NCBI RefSeq assembly: GCF_004379255.2
Contig: NC_056051.1
Location: 9,463,968-9,527,967 of the forward strand
Length of the DNA stretch: 64,000 nucleotides
Direction of reading: 5' to 3'
Origin: Salvia splendens
Lineage: Eukaryota; Streptophyta; Magnoliopsida; Lamiales; Lamiaceae
Below the pieces are notes generated by a model. It saw nothing but the letters and a program-made list of their open reading frames with translations. It made no database searches and was not told where the DNA came from. The position numbers and the translations under genes were made by a program. Shown piece by piece: positions 10,116-21,798 of this stretch; within the stretch, counting starts at the first letter, position 1; each line of letters opens with the position of its first letter.

Positions 10116-11652
10116 GTTTGCACCTCAGCCCGAGAGGCAGGGTAACTGGGCTGGAAGGAATCAAGAAGGACAGGGCAACTGGAACAATCGCAACCAGGGG
10201 GATCATTCGAATTGGGGGAACAAGAACCAAAACCATCAAGGGAACTCATATGTACCACCGCACCAAAGGAATTTCCAAACCACTTACCAAGGGCGGGGAA
10301 ATCAGTACAACAATAATTCAGGAGGTCAAGGAAACATTCTCCAGAGTCAAGGAAGTGGACCACATCTGGGTCCAGGACTAAGTTCTGGCCAGCCTAATTC
10401 AAAGACACCGAGGAATCTGGATGAAATGGTGCATGACCTTATCAGTTCTCAGCAGCATATGCAGAACAATTTGCAATCGCACAATGACGTGGTACATAAG
10501 CTCTAGGATGCTCAATTGGAACATAAGGCAACAATGGATATGTTGGCAAAACAAATGTCCCAGATCGCAACCTCCTTGAGCGAGATGCGAGGAAACGAGG
10601 GGAAGATTCCTGCCTCAGTAAGGCCGCCGAACAGAGCTAACATCAGTCAAATCACTTTACGATTTGGGCGAGGTTATGAAGGTCCAGCGATGCGGAAGGA
10701 GGAAAAAATGCCTTCCGTGAAGGGCAATGAGAGTAATGATCTGATTCCTGAGTCCGAGAGTTTGGAAACAAGGGGTTCTAGGAATAGAGATGACCTTTAG
10801 GAAGGTGATTTGGGGAGACCTTTACCAAGTACGGCTGAACCATTTTTCCTAGACCCAGAGCCGGAAGTAGAAAATGAAGTAATAAGGAGGGATCCGGGCA
10901 AATTTTCAGCTGAAGATTCTACAGGTGCAGCGAAACAAGTGAAACCGTTCCCACACCAAGGAGAGGCTAAGAAGAAGAATGATGAACCGGTGGATTTTAT
11001 GGATATCTTTGGAAAGTTGGAGATCAACTTACGATTCTTACAGGCTCTGAAGTTGCCAGTATTCAGTAAGTTCATTAAGGAGTTCATAGCTGGGAAGACC
11101 AGACCCAGTGGAAAGATTCTGATTGGAGAAAATGTATCAGTGATAATTCAGAAGCGAAGGATGCCATCAAAATGCACTGACCCAGGTATGTTCACCTTAC
11201 CCATTTCAATCGGTGATGTAAGAATTGAGCATGCTATGTGCGATCTAGGGGCGTCGATAAATGTTTTATTGCTTTCCATTTACAAGAAGCTGGTTGGAGT
11301 AGGGATGGTAGATACAAAGGTGGTAATCCAATTGGCGGATAGGTTGTGCATTTGTCCAGAATGAGTTTTAGAAAATGTTATTGTCAAAGTGCATGATTTT
11401 CTGTATTCGGTCGATTTCCATGTTATAAAAATGAGTGATAATGAATCTGCTGAGTCTAGCAGAGTGCTCCTAGGAAGACCTTTTCTCCATACCGCTAAGA
11501 CCATAATTGATGTTTTTGATGGGACCATATGCCTGGATTACAATGGGGAAAAATATACATTTAGCATCGATGAAGCAATGAAGAAACCATTAGATGTTGA
11601 AATTTTGCTTGCTATCGATGTTATTACACCCCCTGGTCCAGGAATATCTTAA
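10116..11652 (+). pseudogene. Athila gag C-terminus and protease
   Basis: The frame resumes after the solo LTR with a Gln/Asn/Gly-rich region (PERQGNWAGRNQEGQGNW). A heptad-like stretch follows, with a stop near 10504, then an acidic linker with a stop at 10798-10800. The pepsin-like retroviral protease domain comes next: LPISIGDVRIEHAMCDLGAS (about 11200-11265), where the active-site triad normally D-T/S-G reads DLGAS, then VLLGRPFL (about 11465-11490). A stop at 11362-11364 splits the protease frame. The C-terminus overlaps the start of the pol frame. Confidence 0.85.
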
Positions 11653-13609
11653 GACTGAGCTGATGCAGGAGCAAGTGGTTAATTCAGAATTAAGTCACTC
11701 TATCGACAGAGAGGTAGCTGGATGGTGCGAGGCAATGAACACAAGGGATTTGTCAGATGTAGAGCTGGCTGAAGCTATTTCAGAGTTATGCACAAATCCG
11801 GAGTCAGCTAAGTCAAGAAGATCAGCTCATGTGGCAAGTATGGAAACTACTCCCAGGTCTGGGAAGGGAATAACAACTGATGAAGAAAATGATCCCTTGC
11901 CCCAGGAAACAAGCACTCCCAAGAAGGAATTGAAAACGCTTCCACCAGAACTTAAGTATGCTTATCTAGAAGCAAATGAGACATTTCCAGTAATCATCAA
12001 CAGCAGCTTGACCAAGGAACAGGAAAAGGAGTTACTGGAAATAATTAGAAGGAATAAGAAGGCAATAGGATGGACTCTCTCAGATCTAGTTGGAATCAGT
12101 CCTGATCTTTGTATGCACCACATTAGGCTGGAGGAAGGAGCGAAGGCATGTAGAGATCTCCAATGCAAGCTAAATCCGAACATGAGAGAGGAAGTTCTGA
12201 AGGAAGTTTTGAAGCTGCTTTCACTGGGTATCATCTACTCTATACCAGACAGTGAATGGGTTAGTCCGATCCATATGGTACCTAAAAAGTCAGGGATACT
12301 AGTTAAGAATGACAAGAACGAATTGGTGCCCACTCGACTAGTTACTGGGTGGAGGATGTGCATCGATTATAGGAAGTTAAATGAAGCGACCAGGAAGGAC
12401 CATTTTCCCCTACCTTTCATTGATCAGATGCTGGAAAGGTTGGCAGGTAAGCAATATTTCTGTTTCTTTGACGGATATAGTGGATACTTCCAGATCTATG
12501 TAGATCCCGAAGATCAAGATAAGACTACATTTACTTGCCCTTTTGGCACGTACACTTATAGAAGGATGCCGTTTGGGCTGTGCAATGCGGCAAGCACTTT
12601 TCAATGCTGCATGATGAGCATTTTCTCAGATCTGCTGGAGGATTGTATCGAGATTTTCATGGATGATTTCACCGTATATGGAAACTCTTTTGATTCCTGT
12701 TTAGCAAGTTTGGATACAGTGTTGAGGAGATGTCGGGAGAAGAATTTAGTCCTCAACTTTGAAAAATGTCACTTCATGGTACCCAAGGGAATCGTCCTGG
12801 GACATGTAGTCTCAGAGAAGGGCATACAGGTGGACCAAGCAAAGGTCGATGTGATTTCAAAATTACCTTACCCTACGAATCAGAAAGAAGTTAGGGGATT
12901 CTTGTGCAATGTTGATTTCATTTTCAATAAGGAGTGCAAGGAAGCTTTTCAGCTATTGAAGGATAAACTAGTCTCTGCTCCTATCATTAGAGCGCCCGAC
13001 TGGAGTGTACCATTTGAAATAATGTGTGACGCAAGTGATTACGCAGTAGGGGCAGTGCTAGGTCAAAGAATTGATGAGAAAAGCTATGTGATTTTTTATG
13101 CTTCGAAAACACTCAATCAAGCTCAGAAAAACTATGACACCACGGAGAAGGAAATGCTGGCGGTCGTGTATTCCTTTGAAAAGTTCCGACCATACTTACT
13201 GGGGTCGAGGGTGATAGTGTTCACTGATTACGCAACTATTAATTACTTACTGGCGAAGAAAGAATCAAAGCCAAGGTTAATTCGTTGGGTGCTACTCTTA
13301 CAAGAATTTGATTGGGAAGTCAGAGACAAGAAGGGGACAGAAAATAAAGTGGCAGACCACTTGAGTAGAATTTTCCATGGAGAGATAGACGAAGCAATAT
13401 CTGATGCATTCCCTGAGGAACATCTGTACTACACAAGGAAATTTCCTAGACCTATCAGCTGGGAAACGGTCATGGTGATAACAGGTCCAGGGGATTCTGA
13501 AAAGGGGAAGTGCCAACTGAGCGCCGAACCTTGGTTCGCAGACCTAGCAAACTATTTGGTCACTGGAGAAGTACCCAGTTCTCAAAAATCACCCGGGCCC
13601 AGAAGATGA
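11594..13609 (+). pseudogene. Athila pol: reverse transcriptase and RNase H
   Basis: A 671-codon frame holds the RT and RNase H of a gypsy element. RT motifs in order are [53 protein letters not shown] and the catalytic IEIFMDDF, with the F-M-D-D form usual for Athila. RNase H shows [23 protein letters not shown] and NKVADHLSR. Between them [16 protein letters not shown] is abnormally short: about 25-30 residues of the RT-RNase H connection appear to have been removed in frame. The frame has no stop until 13609, but neighbouring domains are broken, so the pol is not functional as a unit. Confidence 0.93.
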
Positions 13610-14834
13610 CCCTGAAAAGTGAAGCCAAGTACTATTTCTGGGACAACCCGTATTTATGGAGAATGGGAGCCGACTAAGTAATAAGGAGGTGCATTCGAGA
13701 TTGGGAACAGAGGGATGTACTGAATCATTGCCATGCCCTAGCTTGTAGAGGTCACTTTGGACCAAGGAAAACTGCAAGGAAAGTCCTCGACAGTGGATTT
13801 TATTGGCCTACACTACACAAGGACGCTTTTGAATTCTTCCAAAACTGTGAGAGATGTCAGCAGACCGGGGGAATTTCTAAGAGAAATGAAATGCCGCAAG
13901 TCCCAGTGATTGTCTGTGAGATTTTCGACGTCTGGGGGATGGATTTCATGGGTCCATTTCCATCTTCATATGGTAACACTTATATTCTTGTGGCTGTAGA
14001 TTACGTTTCGAAATGGATAGAAGCAAAGGCTATCACTTCATGTGAAGCCAAAGAGGTGGCCAAGTTCCTTCGAGCCAACATCTTTAATAGATATGGAGTG
14101 CCGCTTGCAATTATTTCTGACCAAGGGACGTACTTCCGTAACAGGACAATAGAAGCTCTGATGAGGAAATACAGGGTCCACCATAGGCTTTCTACCCCAT
14201 ATCATCCTCAGTCTAATGGACAGGCCGAGATTTCCAATAGGGAGATAAAGGCGATATTGGAGAAGACGGTGAATCCATCAAGGAAGGATTGAAGTAAGAG
14301 ACTTGGAGATGCATTGTGGGCATACCAGACAACATACAATACGCCTATAGGAATGTCACCCTACAGGTTGGTTTTTGGCAAGATGTGCCATCTGCCCGTA
14401 GGAGTGGAGCACAGAGCATACTGGGCGGTCAAGGAAATTAATATGCGACCCCAGTCTTGTGAGGAAGAGTGAAAATTGCAACTTCAAGAGTTGGAAGAGT
14501 TGAGACTGGAGTCATATGAGTCCGCAATGTGGTACAAAGAGAAGACAATGCTCTGGCACAACAAAAACCTCCGGGTCAAGGAACTCCAAGTAGGCAGAGA
14601 GTACTCATTTTCCAATCCAGGCTCAAGCTGATGCCCGGGAAGCTAAAGTTCAAATGGGTCGGGCCATACACTATTGTTGGCCTTCGAGCAAACGGAGCTG
14701 TGGAAATTCAGGGCAATACTTCAAACTCTACCCCTTTCCTTGTGAATGGTCATCGGGTAAAAATTTTTAGGGATAATTCTGAGTTGTGCGTAGTGGAGGA
14801 AGTGCCATTACGCGCACTCTCTGTTACCGCCTAA
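13610..14834 (+). pseudogene. Athila integrase
   Basis: Downstream of RNase H the integrase continues in pieces: the HHCC zinc domain ([20 protein letters not shown], then CERCQQT), and the catalytic core with D in GMDFMGPF, D in ISDQGTYF and E in [12 protein letters not shown] (13891-14292). After a stop at 14290-14292 comes [20 protein letters not shown]. The C-terminal part (14529-14834) is in another frame and contains KLKFKWVGPYTI. Stops near 13675, 14290 and 14470 plus a frameshift before 14600 inactivate it. Integrase would join the element DNA to a new site. Confidence 0.9.
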
Positions 14835-16178
14835 TCGGTCTGATGAGTAAGTGCTTTCGACGAATTCCTGGGACAGGAAAATGGAAAAGCATTTTCAACC
14901 TATACACTAAACCAGGGGATCTCGAAGAGCGCTCGTTTGAATGTGTAAATAGTTTAACTGCTTCCTAAAAATAAAAAAATTACCAAACAAAGAAAAAATT
15001 CTAATCTTCCAAAAATATTTTTGGAACGCCAGATTTCTTTAGGGAAATTGCTTTGTCACCTTTGAATCCTTGACCTAGGTGTCCGGCGTTTCATTTTTGT
15101 TGTTTTTGCCTAAGTGTGCTATTGCGAGAAGGGAGCGTTTACAAGGGGCAGAGAGTTTTAGTTTGGGAGGGAAATGGTACAATTCGAATTTCAAAGTCAC
15201 ACTTTATGGGAAGGCGTACGGTTGCTGACCTCATGCCTGCAACCGCCTGCAACCGTACCCATTCCTATCTACTACCTATTTTCCTTCCTTATTCTTTATT
15301 TCTCAAACCAAACCCTCTCTCACTCTAAAAAAAATCCCCAAACTTCTCTCTCGCAATACCCACATTTTCTTTAACCCTAATCGAAATTTTCTTCCAAGTC
15401 TTTTGTGTGATTTTCAAATTCAAGTCATGGAAAACAAATCGGAAGCCGGGAAATCTACCACATCTGCCGACGCCGGTGCGGCAGCGTTTATGTCTGACTT
15501 AATGCAGAAGTTCGGCGATCCTGAAGAGGCGATGAAAGCCTTTGCCATGTTTACAGCAATGATGGGGCAAACCTAACCGTCCGCCATAACAACCGCATCA
15601 ACGACAACACCACCGCCACCACCCACTATTCCCGAAGGTTCAGCCACTCAGCACAACGTTTTGCAAACAACAACAGAGCCGACCACCAGCACGACGGACG
15701 CGGCAGAAGGTGAAGAAACATGGGGTGCGGTGGATCTGGCGGCTGGGTTCGAGTATTTAGCGGTCGGAGACCAAAGATCAACATTTGTGGTTGAGGGAGA
15801 AATCCCTATTGTTTCTGTTGGGTTATCTGAGGGGGGAACCCCGATTTCTGACTTAAGAGTGATTCGATCCTAACATCCCTGGTGAGGAATGAGTGATCAA
15901 GTGAATCCAACAAGTGGAAAGTCAAAATGGGAGGATTTGAAGACTGTAGACGAATCAGATTGACCTTAAGCTTGTGGGGACGACTGCCTAAAAGTTGAAG
16001 CTGGTTCATGCCTTTGTGTTTTTCTTCGTGTTTTTCTTTGTGAGTTTTTTTTTGTGTCTAGGTCTAGGAGTTTTTGTTTTTTTAGAGTTGGTCATAGGAT
16101 AATCATGCATTGAAATTCGCCTTATTTCTTTTTCTTGTCTTTATACTTGAGGACAAGTATGGTTAAGTGTGAGCAGTT
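14835..16178 (+). other. Athila 3' untranslated/ORF3 region
   Basis: About 1.3 kb lies between pol and the 3' LTR, as expected of Athila. It is AT-rich with a pyrimidine-rich stretch (15280-15400) ahead of the ORF remnant at 15427. No clean purine tract abuts the 3' LTR. The last bases are GGACAAGTATGGTTAAGTGT then GAGCAGTT, so the PPT is degenerate or unusual. Confidence 0.7.
15427..15873 (+). pseudogene. Small ORF remnant downstream of Athila pol
   Basis: From the ATG at 15427 a frame reads MENKSEAGKSTTSADAGAAA and on through FGDPEEAMKAFAMFTAMM. It meets TAA at 15574-15576 and continues in the same frame through a Thr/Pro-rich tract to 15873. A TC-rich leader precedes it. Athila elements often carry an extra ORF after pol, sometimes called env-like. 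I see no signal peptide or membrane segment here, so I do not call it env. It may be a captured or element-specific small protein. The function is unknown. Confidence 0.45.
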
Positions 16179-17514
16179 TGATAAGGCTAATTTCATGCAT
16201 AGGTTATAGGGTAATATTCTTGTATTTGCGGGGTCTAACACATGTTTTAAGCCAGGTATGTAGACGATTTTCGCCAGACCCAGGAAAAGAAAAGGACACT
16301 TGCATGGTCCAAGGAAACTGGCGAATAAGTGAGCAATTTGAAGAAAAATTACAAGACGGGGGAAATCAAGGAGCTGAAGGGTAGAATGGAGATTGTAGCT
16401 CTAGCTCATTACTTCTACTTACTTTTGGGTTTTATCAGGAAATTGTGGGGGATTCTCGGGTTTACTTTGCTAGGTAGTAATTGGGTAACACCGTCCTTGC
16501 AGAGGGCGAAGAAACAATTTAATCGCTTTCATTTTACTTTATAGTCGTGAATTTCACCGAGCTTCGTCGTTCGAAGCTCGGCCCTGTTTGCTATTGTATT
16601 TCCGTTGTTTATGAAGTTTTTGTTTTCGGTATTTTGAGTTGCTGATTAATTTCGATCGTGGATGTCATTTATTTTGAGTTTGATGATGCTGCGGAATTGG
16701 ATGTTTGATTTTTGTGTTGATCGGAGCAGATCATTCGAATCAGAAGTTATGGAGTTGATTTTGATTGTTGTTGGGTTCGGAATGCTTGGATCCGGAGTGG
16801 ATTAAGCATCTGGCGGTTGGATCTGAAACAGGGTGATTGGAGTTGATGCCTAGCTTTCGTGTTTTCGTTTCATTCCGTCTAGTTTAGGTAGATCTATTTT
16901 ATTTCCGGCTAGTCGCAAGTTTCCGATGTCCGAATTTTTATATTTTGTTCGAATCTGGGTACGTGCTCTGTTTTCTTCATGTTCGTGTTTAATTCAGTCG
17001 ATGAGATGCATGTTGCTGTCAGTTAAAACTTTAGTTAGTTAGTTGCAGTTTTTTCTTCCGTACTTGTTATTTCTGGAATATGGTCCCCGCTGTTACTCGC
17101 TTTCTGTTTGGTTATATTAGGGAGTTGTTTGCTTAGTCCAGGAAGTCAGTTGGTTATTTTGATGTTCGTTGCAAGTGAGACGTTTACAGTTCCTTCGTCT
17201 AGTGTTTGATTTTGTGCCTAGGTCTAATAGTAGTTAACCTCAACCCAATTTCCGTGGCAGCAGCCGCTTTCTAAACCAAAGTCTTTAGATGCTTTCTTAC
17301 GAGTCCATCTTCGTAGGATCGACCCCTGCTTCTCTATACTAGTCTAAAGTATAACAGGTTGAGGGATCTTTGAAACACGAGCTTTGTGTGTCCAACGACT
17401 GAGTCTCCTATATTCCCTTGAGTTCCTAGACCTAGTGATCTAGTGGATTCATTGGAGTTAGTAGCTCGACCTAGAACATTAGACCGCACACACATCGCCT
17501 CGAACAAACCTTCA
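16179..17514 (+). repeat. 3' LTR of the Athila-type element
   Basis: This 1336-bp LTR is homologous to 557-1988 and ends TTCA before the TSD CAGTT (17515-17519). It lacks the ~97-bp segment present at 773-869. CAGTT also stands immediately upstream of this LTR (16174-16178), probably by chance. Confidence 0.93.
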
Positions 17515-18808
17515 CAGTTGTTGAGAGCTTGAATGTCAAGGCTGGATCCAAGAAATCTGGAAAGAAAAAGTTTCAGAAGAAGCAACAACCTTGGAAGGAG
17601 AATCAGGTGAAGGGAAAGAGACAAGATCATGCCACCACTGCAAGAAACCTGCGCACATTAAAAAAGAAACAAGCATAGAATGAGAAGGCAACTTATATTG
17701 CTGAAGGATGGAGCTGAAGGAATGGAGATTGGTGAGATCATGAATGTTACTGACAGATGAATCTTGAATTCTTGGATCATGGATTCAGGTAGCAGTTTTC
17801 ACATGACATCGAATAAGGATGGTTTGTGAATCTTGAACATTCTAAGGGATCAGTAACTGGGAAACAACCACAGATGCCAAGTCACGGGAATTGGAACTAT
17901 GAAGATGAGAATGTTTGATGGCTCATTCAAGCTCCTGTCAGAAGTGAGGTACAGTCCAACTGTGAAGATAAATCTCATCTCACTATGATTACTTGAAAAA
18001 AAAGGGTTTCAGCTTCTATTCATCAAATGGATTGATACAGGTTCTAAAGGAAAATGTCATCTTCATGAGAGCAGATAGAGATAATAATCTCTATTATCTT
18101 AATGCAAAAGTCACAAGTGATGAAGTGAACATCACTGAGAAGTTTGAAAGGAGAATTAGGCACATGAGGCCCACACACGTAGGCGATGCAGGTCTAAAAG
18201 AATTGGAGAAAAGAAAGTTCATTCTTGCATCTGAAGCATCTTCTCAACAAAGCATGGGTGGATGTGAAGAATGTATACTAGATAAGAGCAAGAAGCTCAC
18301 TTTTCCCCATGCCAAGCACTGCTCCAAAGCTCCACTCAATTAAACCCACAGTGATGTCTGGGGTCCATCTCAGACATAAACGTGAAGTCTGAAGCATTTT
18401 CTAAGTTTTAAAAATGGTGCAATGAAGTAGAATCTGTGAAGGCACGCACGCTCCTTAAAATGTTTGACAACAAACAATGGTTTTGAGTTCTTTTGTCCTC
18501 TGAATTTGATCAGTTCTGCAAGAGGAAAGGGATCAAAAGGAACAAGGAACATGCTAAGTAACCCACAACAGAATGGAGTGGATGAGAGGGCCAATACGAC
18601 CATTCAGGAGAGGCTGAGATGTTAACATTTCTCTTTTGGAATGCCAAAGAATTTCTGGGAAGAAGCACCGACCATAGTTGTTGTGTTAATAAATAAATGT
18701 TCTTCATCTACTTTGAATTTTGATACATAAGGTATGAGACGGTACAGATCTTAAGGGGATTATAGTAAGTTGAGAATTTTAAGCTATAGGGCCTATGCTC
18801 ATGTCAGG
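17515..18808 (+). pseudogene. Outer Copia relic: end of gag, protease, integrase
   Basis: After the Athila TSD the Copia reading resumes in many frames: a basic Lys-rich gag tail (KKFQKKQQPWKENQ), a zinc-knuckle remnant, and protease SWIMDSGSSFHMTS (about 17770-17810). Then follow the gag-pre-integrase domain (17993-18343, with NNLYYLNAK and CEECILDKSKKL) and integrase fragments (HSDVWGP; FDQFCKRKGIKRN). Dozens of stops and indels show long decay. The relic is cut at 18808 by the solo LTR at 18809-20250 (TSD TCAGG) in the AYAH region after the integrase core. Confidence 0.85.
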
Positions 18809-20250
18809 TGATAGTCCAGTTTTTTGCTGCATTAAACATTGCTTAATACTGCACGTGTGCTCAGATGTGATGCATGCAGATGAATTCAGCTGGCTAGGAA
18901 GCCTCCTAGACTTAGTCTTGTCGTTGGGCATTTGTCTAAAACTGTATCAAAACCTTAACTCAATTATTACTGCCTATTATAGGGGAGTAAGGATCGATCC
19001 CACGAAGATGGATGAGATGTGATACACTTGTAAGATATTCGATATTCTGGAAAGGTTGACTGTTGCCATGCAAATTTGTAGGTTAGCACTTAACTACTAA
19101 GACTCGGATTGAAAACAAGGTTGTTATCTTAACCGGCTAGAAGGTAAGGAAATACTACACAAAAGTAGACATGTATGATGTTCCTTTAACTCTAACTACG
19201 AAACGATGCAAAATGGGGGTTTTGAAATTGATAAAGTAACTTGCAAACCACCTAAGGTTTGGATGTGAGACAAAATTCTCTTAAATTAAACTAGACAATG
19301 AAAAGGTGACATGGGTCCACAATTTCTAACTAACCGACATGGTGCTGAAAAGCTGAAATTTGCATATAGGTACAAAAAACATAAAGTTACCCATAATTAA
19401 TTTCAAAATAATTTCCCAACATCTTCTTCTCCATGATTCAACTAATAGAAAACTTAAACTCCATTGATGAACACAAGATCAGAAAACTAAACTGCAAATC
19501 TTAAATGTAAAACGAGAGATTAAGCACGTAAACTAAAGATCCATGCAAACTGGCCAACATGAGTGCACAACAGAATTTATAGAACAACAACCAAACATTT
19601 CTTCAGATTCGAATTTGTTAGCACATGCAAATTACTCGAAAAACAATAGATCTAACTCAAACAAGTATAAACCAACTTCTGAAACCATCCAAACATGAAC
19701 TAGGAAAAGAGATAAACTTAAACCAACAAAAACTTCTACTAGATTAGCACGTTAATCGAGATCCAAAAGTTCAAAAACAACGATCACAAGTAAGCTAGTT
19801 AACTAGTGAATTTCATATTCTAAACATCAACATAAATTAAACCAACGCCAAAACAAGACTAGAATGTAAATTGTTTCTCGTTCCTAAGAGCGCTAAGACT
19901 GATAGGCTAGCTAAGATGGCTCGGCAGCAACAGGCATGGTGATTCCCCCTTCATGATGTACTTCCGTTTGGAACTCTCGACCTTCACACAACGATCCTTA
20001 ATGATTATTTTTGCCCTTTATAATAGGCAACTCCTAAATGCTTGTTGTGTCCTTCTTGTGCTCCATCCCATGTCGCATCGTTCTGATCGGTTTACATCAT
20101 TATGCTTCCCTTTCATTATGTTGTGTCTTTTGATCGGTTTACATCGGTATGCTTCCCTTTCACTTGATTCTCCTTCTGCACTCCTTTGAATGCATATCTA
20201 CCCCTTTTCTGCATAGTGAGCAACTTGTTTGCGCATATTACGCCTTATCA
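18809..20250 (-). repeat. Athila-type solo LTR, minus orientation
   Basis: A 1442-bp insertion reads TGATAAGGCG at its minus-strand start and ends ACTATCA. It is flanked by TSD TCAGG (18804-18808 and 20251-20255). The minus strand shares the CATCTTCGTGGGATCGA block with the LTR at 557 (there near 1781-1796), so it belongs to a related Athila-type family. No coding sequence is visible; the short ORFs in it are chance frames. Confidence 0.88.
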
Positions 20251-20766
20251 TCAGGCAGGGTAAGTGGGAAGCTAGAGCTCTTATGTGTGTAATGTTGGGG
20301 TATCGGAGTTAAGGGGTGTAGGCTGTGGTACACTGAGCTAGAAATAATAAGGAGATAATTGGCATAGATGTACTGTTTAAAGAGCAAGGAATGCCTTATC
20401 TAAAGAAAGTTGCAGAGAGTGCTCAAGTTGAGGTAGAGGTTTCTAGGAGAGGGTGAGGAAGCTGATGAAGAAATTCCTGAGACTGAAGTGAGATCCCAAG
20501 GTATTCACAATAGAGAAACTCATACCAAGAGAGCCTGATGAGCCAAGAATCACCAGAGAGAAGTCAAAAAGAAAGATCAAACTCCAGCAAAGTACAGGAT
20601 GATGTAATAAGCTCTTGCTGAGGAGATTGAGTATCCTGAGCCATCCAGTTATAAAGAGGCTGTGAGAAGTCATGAGAAAGATATATGGTTGAGGGCTATG
20701 AAAGAGGAAATAGTCTCTCTGAACAAAAACAAGACATGGATTATGGTTCTAAGGCCTTCAAATCAG
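20251..20766 (+). pseudogene. Outer Copia relic: integrase-RT linker
   Basis: The Copia reading continues (WEARALMCVMLGYRS, then IIGIDVLFKEQGMPYLKK). It runs through a Glu-rich linker into the start of RT (YKEAVRSHEKDIWLRAM, then LNKNKTWIMVLRPSNQ). The domain order matches the young Copia. It is interrupted at 20766 by a short retroposon with TSD AAATCAG and resumes at 21001. Confidence 0.8.
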
Positions 20767-20993
20767 CCATCACTTGGTCACCACCCATGTTTCTATCTTG
20801 TTTTCTCTTTCGTTTGTTAGATGGATAGTACCCTGTCTATGGGGATATCCTATGTGTTTTGTTAGTGTTTTGATATGTATTTCTTTTGTGGACCAAGTCA
20901 CTTTTGGGCTTCGTCAATGTATGACACTATGTTTTTTTAATATAGACAGGTTGGGGGTCCGCCTAACCCCCGCCGTGATGGTGTTTGGAAAAA
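20767..20993 (+). mobile_element. Short non-LTR retroposon insertion
   Basis: About 227 bp interrupt a conserved RT motif of the outer Copia. They are flanked by AAATCAG on both sides (20760-20766 and 20994-21000) and end in an A-run. Removing one AAATCAG and the insert gives back the Copia reading PSNQKAVRCKW. A short GGGGGT...ACCCCC hairpin lies near the 3' end. This is the signature of a 5'-truncated LINE or a SINE; which one I cannot tell. Confidence 0.75.
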
Positions 20994-21798
20994 AAATCAG
21001 AAAGCAGTTCGGTGCAAATGGATATTCAAGAAAAAAAAAGATTGAAACTTTCCAGAATGACAACATCATATTCAAGGCTAGATTGGTTGCAAAGGGGTTC
21101 ACTTAGAAAGAAGGAATAAACTATAATGACATGTTTCCCTAGTAGTTAAACACAGCTCAATTAGGATTCATTTGGCCATTGTTGTTCAGAGAGACTGGGC
21201 ACTTCATCAACTTGATGTGAAAACTGCATTTCTTTATGGAAAGCTTGAGGAAACAATTTTTATGGAACAACCCAAGGACTTCATCAAGCCTGGAGATGAA
21301 GGAAATGTATACATACTCAAGAGGAGCCTATATGGCTTAAAGCAAAGTTCAAGACATTGGTACTTGACTTTCAATGATTATATACAGAGAATTGGTTTTG
21401 AAATGTCTAAGTATGATAATTGTGTGTTCATCAAGAAAGAGAATGAGATTATTGTGGCTTATATGTTACTTTATGTTAATAACATGCTTGTATCAGCAGC
21501 AAGCTTGACTGAGGTGTAGAAGAAAGATCAGCTTAAAGTCAAATCTGAAATCGAAGATTTGGGTTGTGCAAGAAAAATACAAGGCATGTATATTGTGAGG
21601 AACGGGAAGGAAAGCTAAGGCTCACTTAGAGAGACTACATCAATAAAATTCTCAAAAAATTTCAGCTAGATTCTTCAAAGCCTGTAACCATTCATTTGCT
21701 CAGCAGTTCAAGCTTAGTGCAAGTCAGAGTCCAGATACAGATGCAGGGGAGATAGAGATGGACAAGATCCCTTATTCCAACATAGTAGGAAGCATCAA
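20994..21798 (+). pseudogene. Outer Copia relic: reverse transcriptase
   Basis: RT motifs follow in order: FKARLVAKGFT, then LHQLDVKTAFLYGKLEE, SLYGLKQSSRHWY and the catalytic motif as YVNNM. Both active-site aspartates of the usual YVDDM have become Asn, so the site is dead even where the frame is open (21172-21519). The reading passes IPYSNIVGSI and stops at 21798, where the gypsy element inserted. The remaining RNase H part is found at 29896-30337. Confidence 0.88.

Larger units (their letters stand above)
557..17514 (+). mobile_element. Athila-type Ty3/gypsy retrotransposon, nested and degenerate
   Basis: This element is bounded by related LTRs (557-1988 and 16179-17514) beginning TGATAAGGC and ending CCTTCA. 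It is flanked by a perfect 5-bp duplication CAGTT (552-556 and 17515-17519) and interrupts the gag of the outer Copia. The order is LTR, tRNA-Asp-like PBS, gag, protease, RT/RNase H, integrase, a downstream ORF remnant, LTR. Athila signs are the large LTRs, the Asp primer site, the FMDDF reverse transcriptase motif and the long 3' non-pol region. Two later insertions lie inside: a Copia (2979-8295) and a solo LTR (8652-10115). In the first ~210 bp the LTRs differ at six positions, so the insertion is moderately old. Stops and frameshifts in every coding part make it non-autonomous. Confidence 0.93.

Noticed and set aside
15427..15873. Envelope gene of an Athila element
   Set aside because: No signal peptide, transmembrane segment or cysteine pattern is visible, so it is left as an unknown ORF remnant.
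18795..20189. Short plus-strand frames with hydrophobic residues
   Set aside because: They lie within a minus-orientation solo LTR and show no start context, domain or conservation signal.
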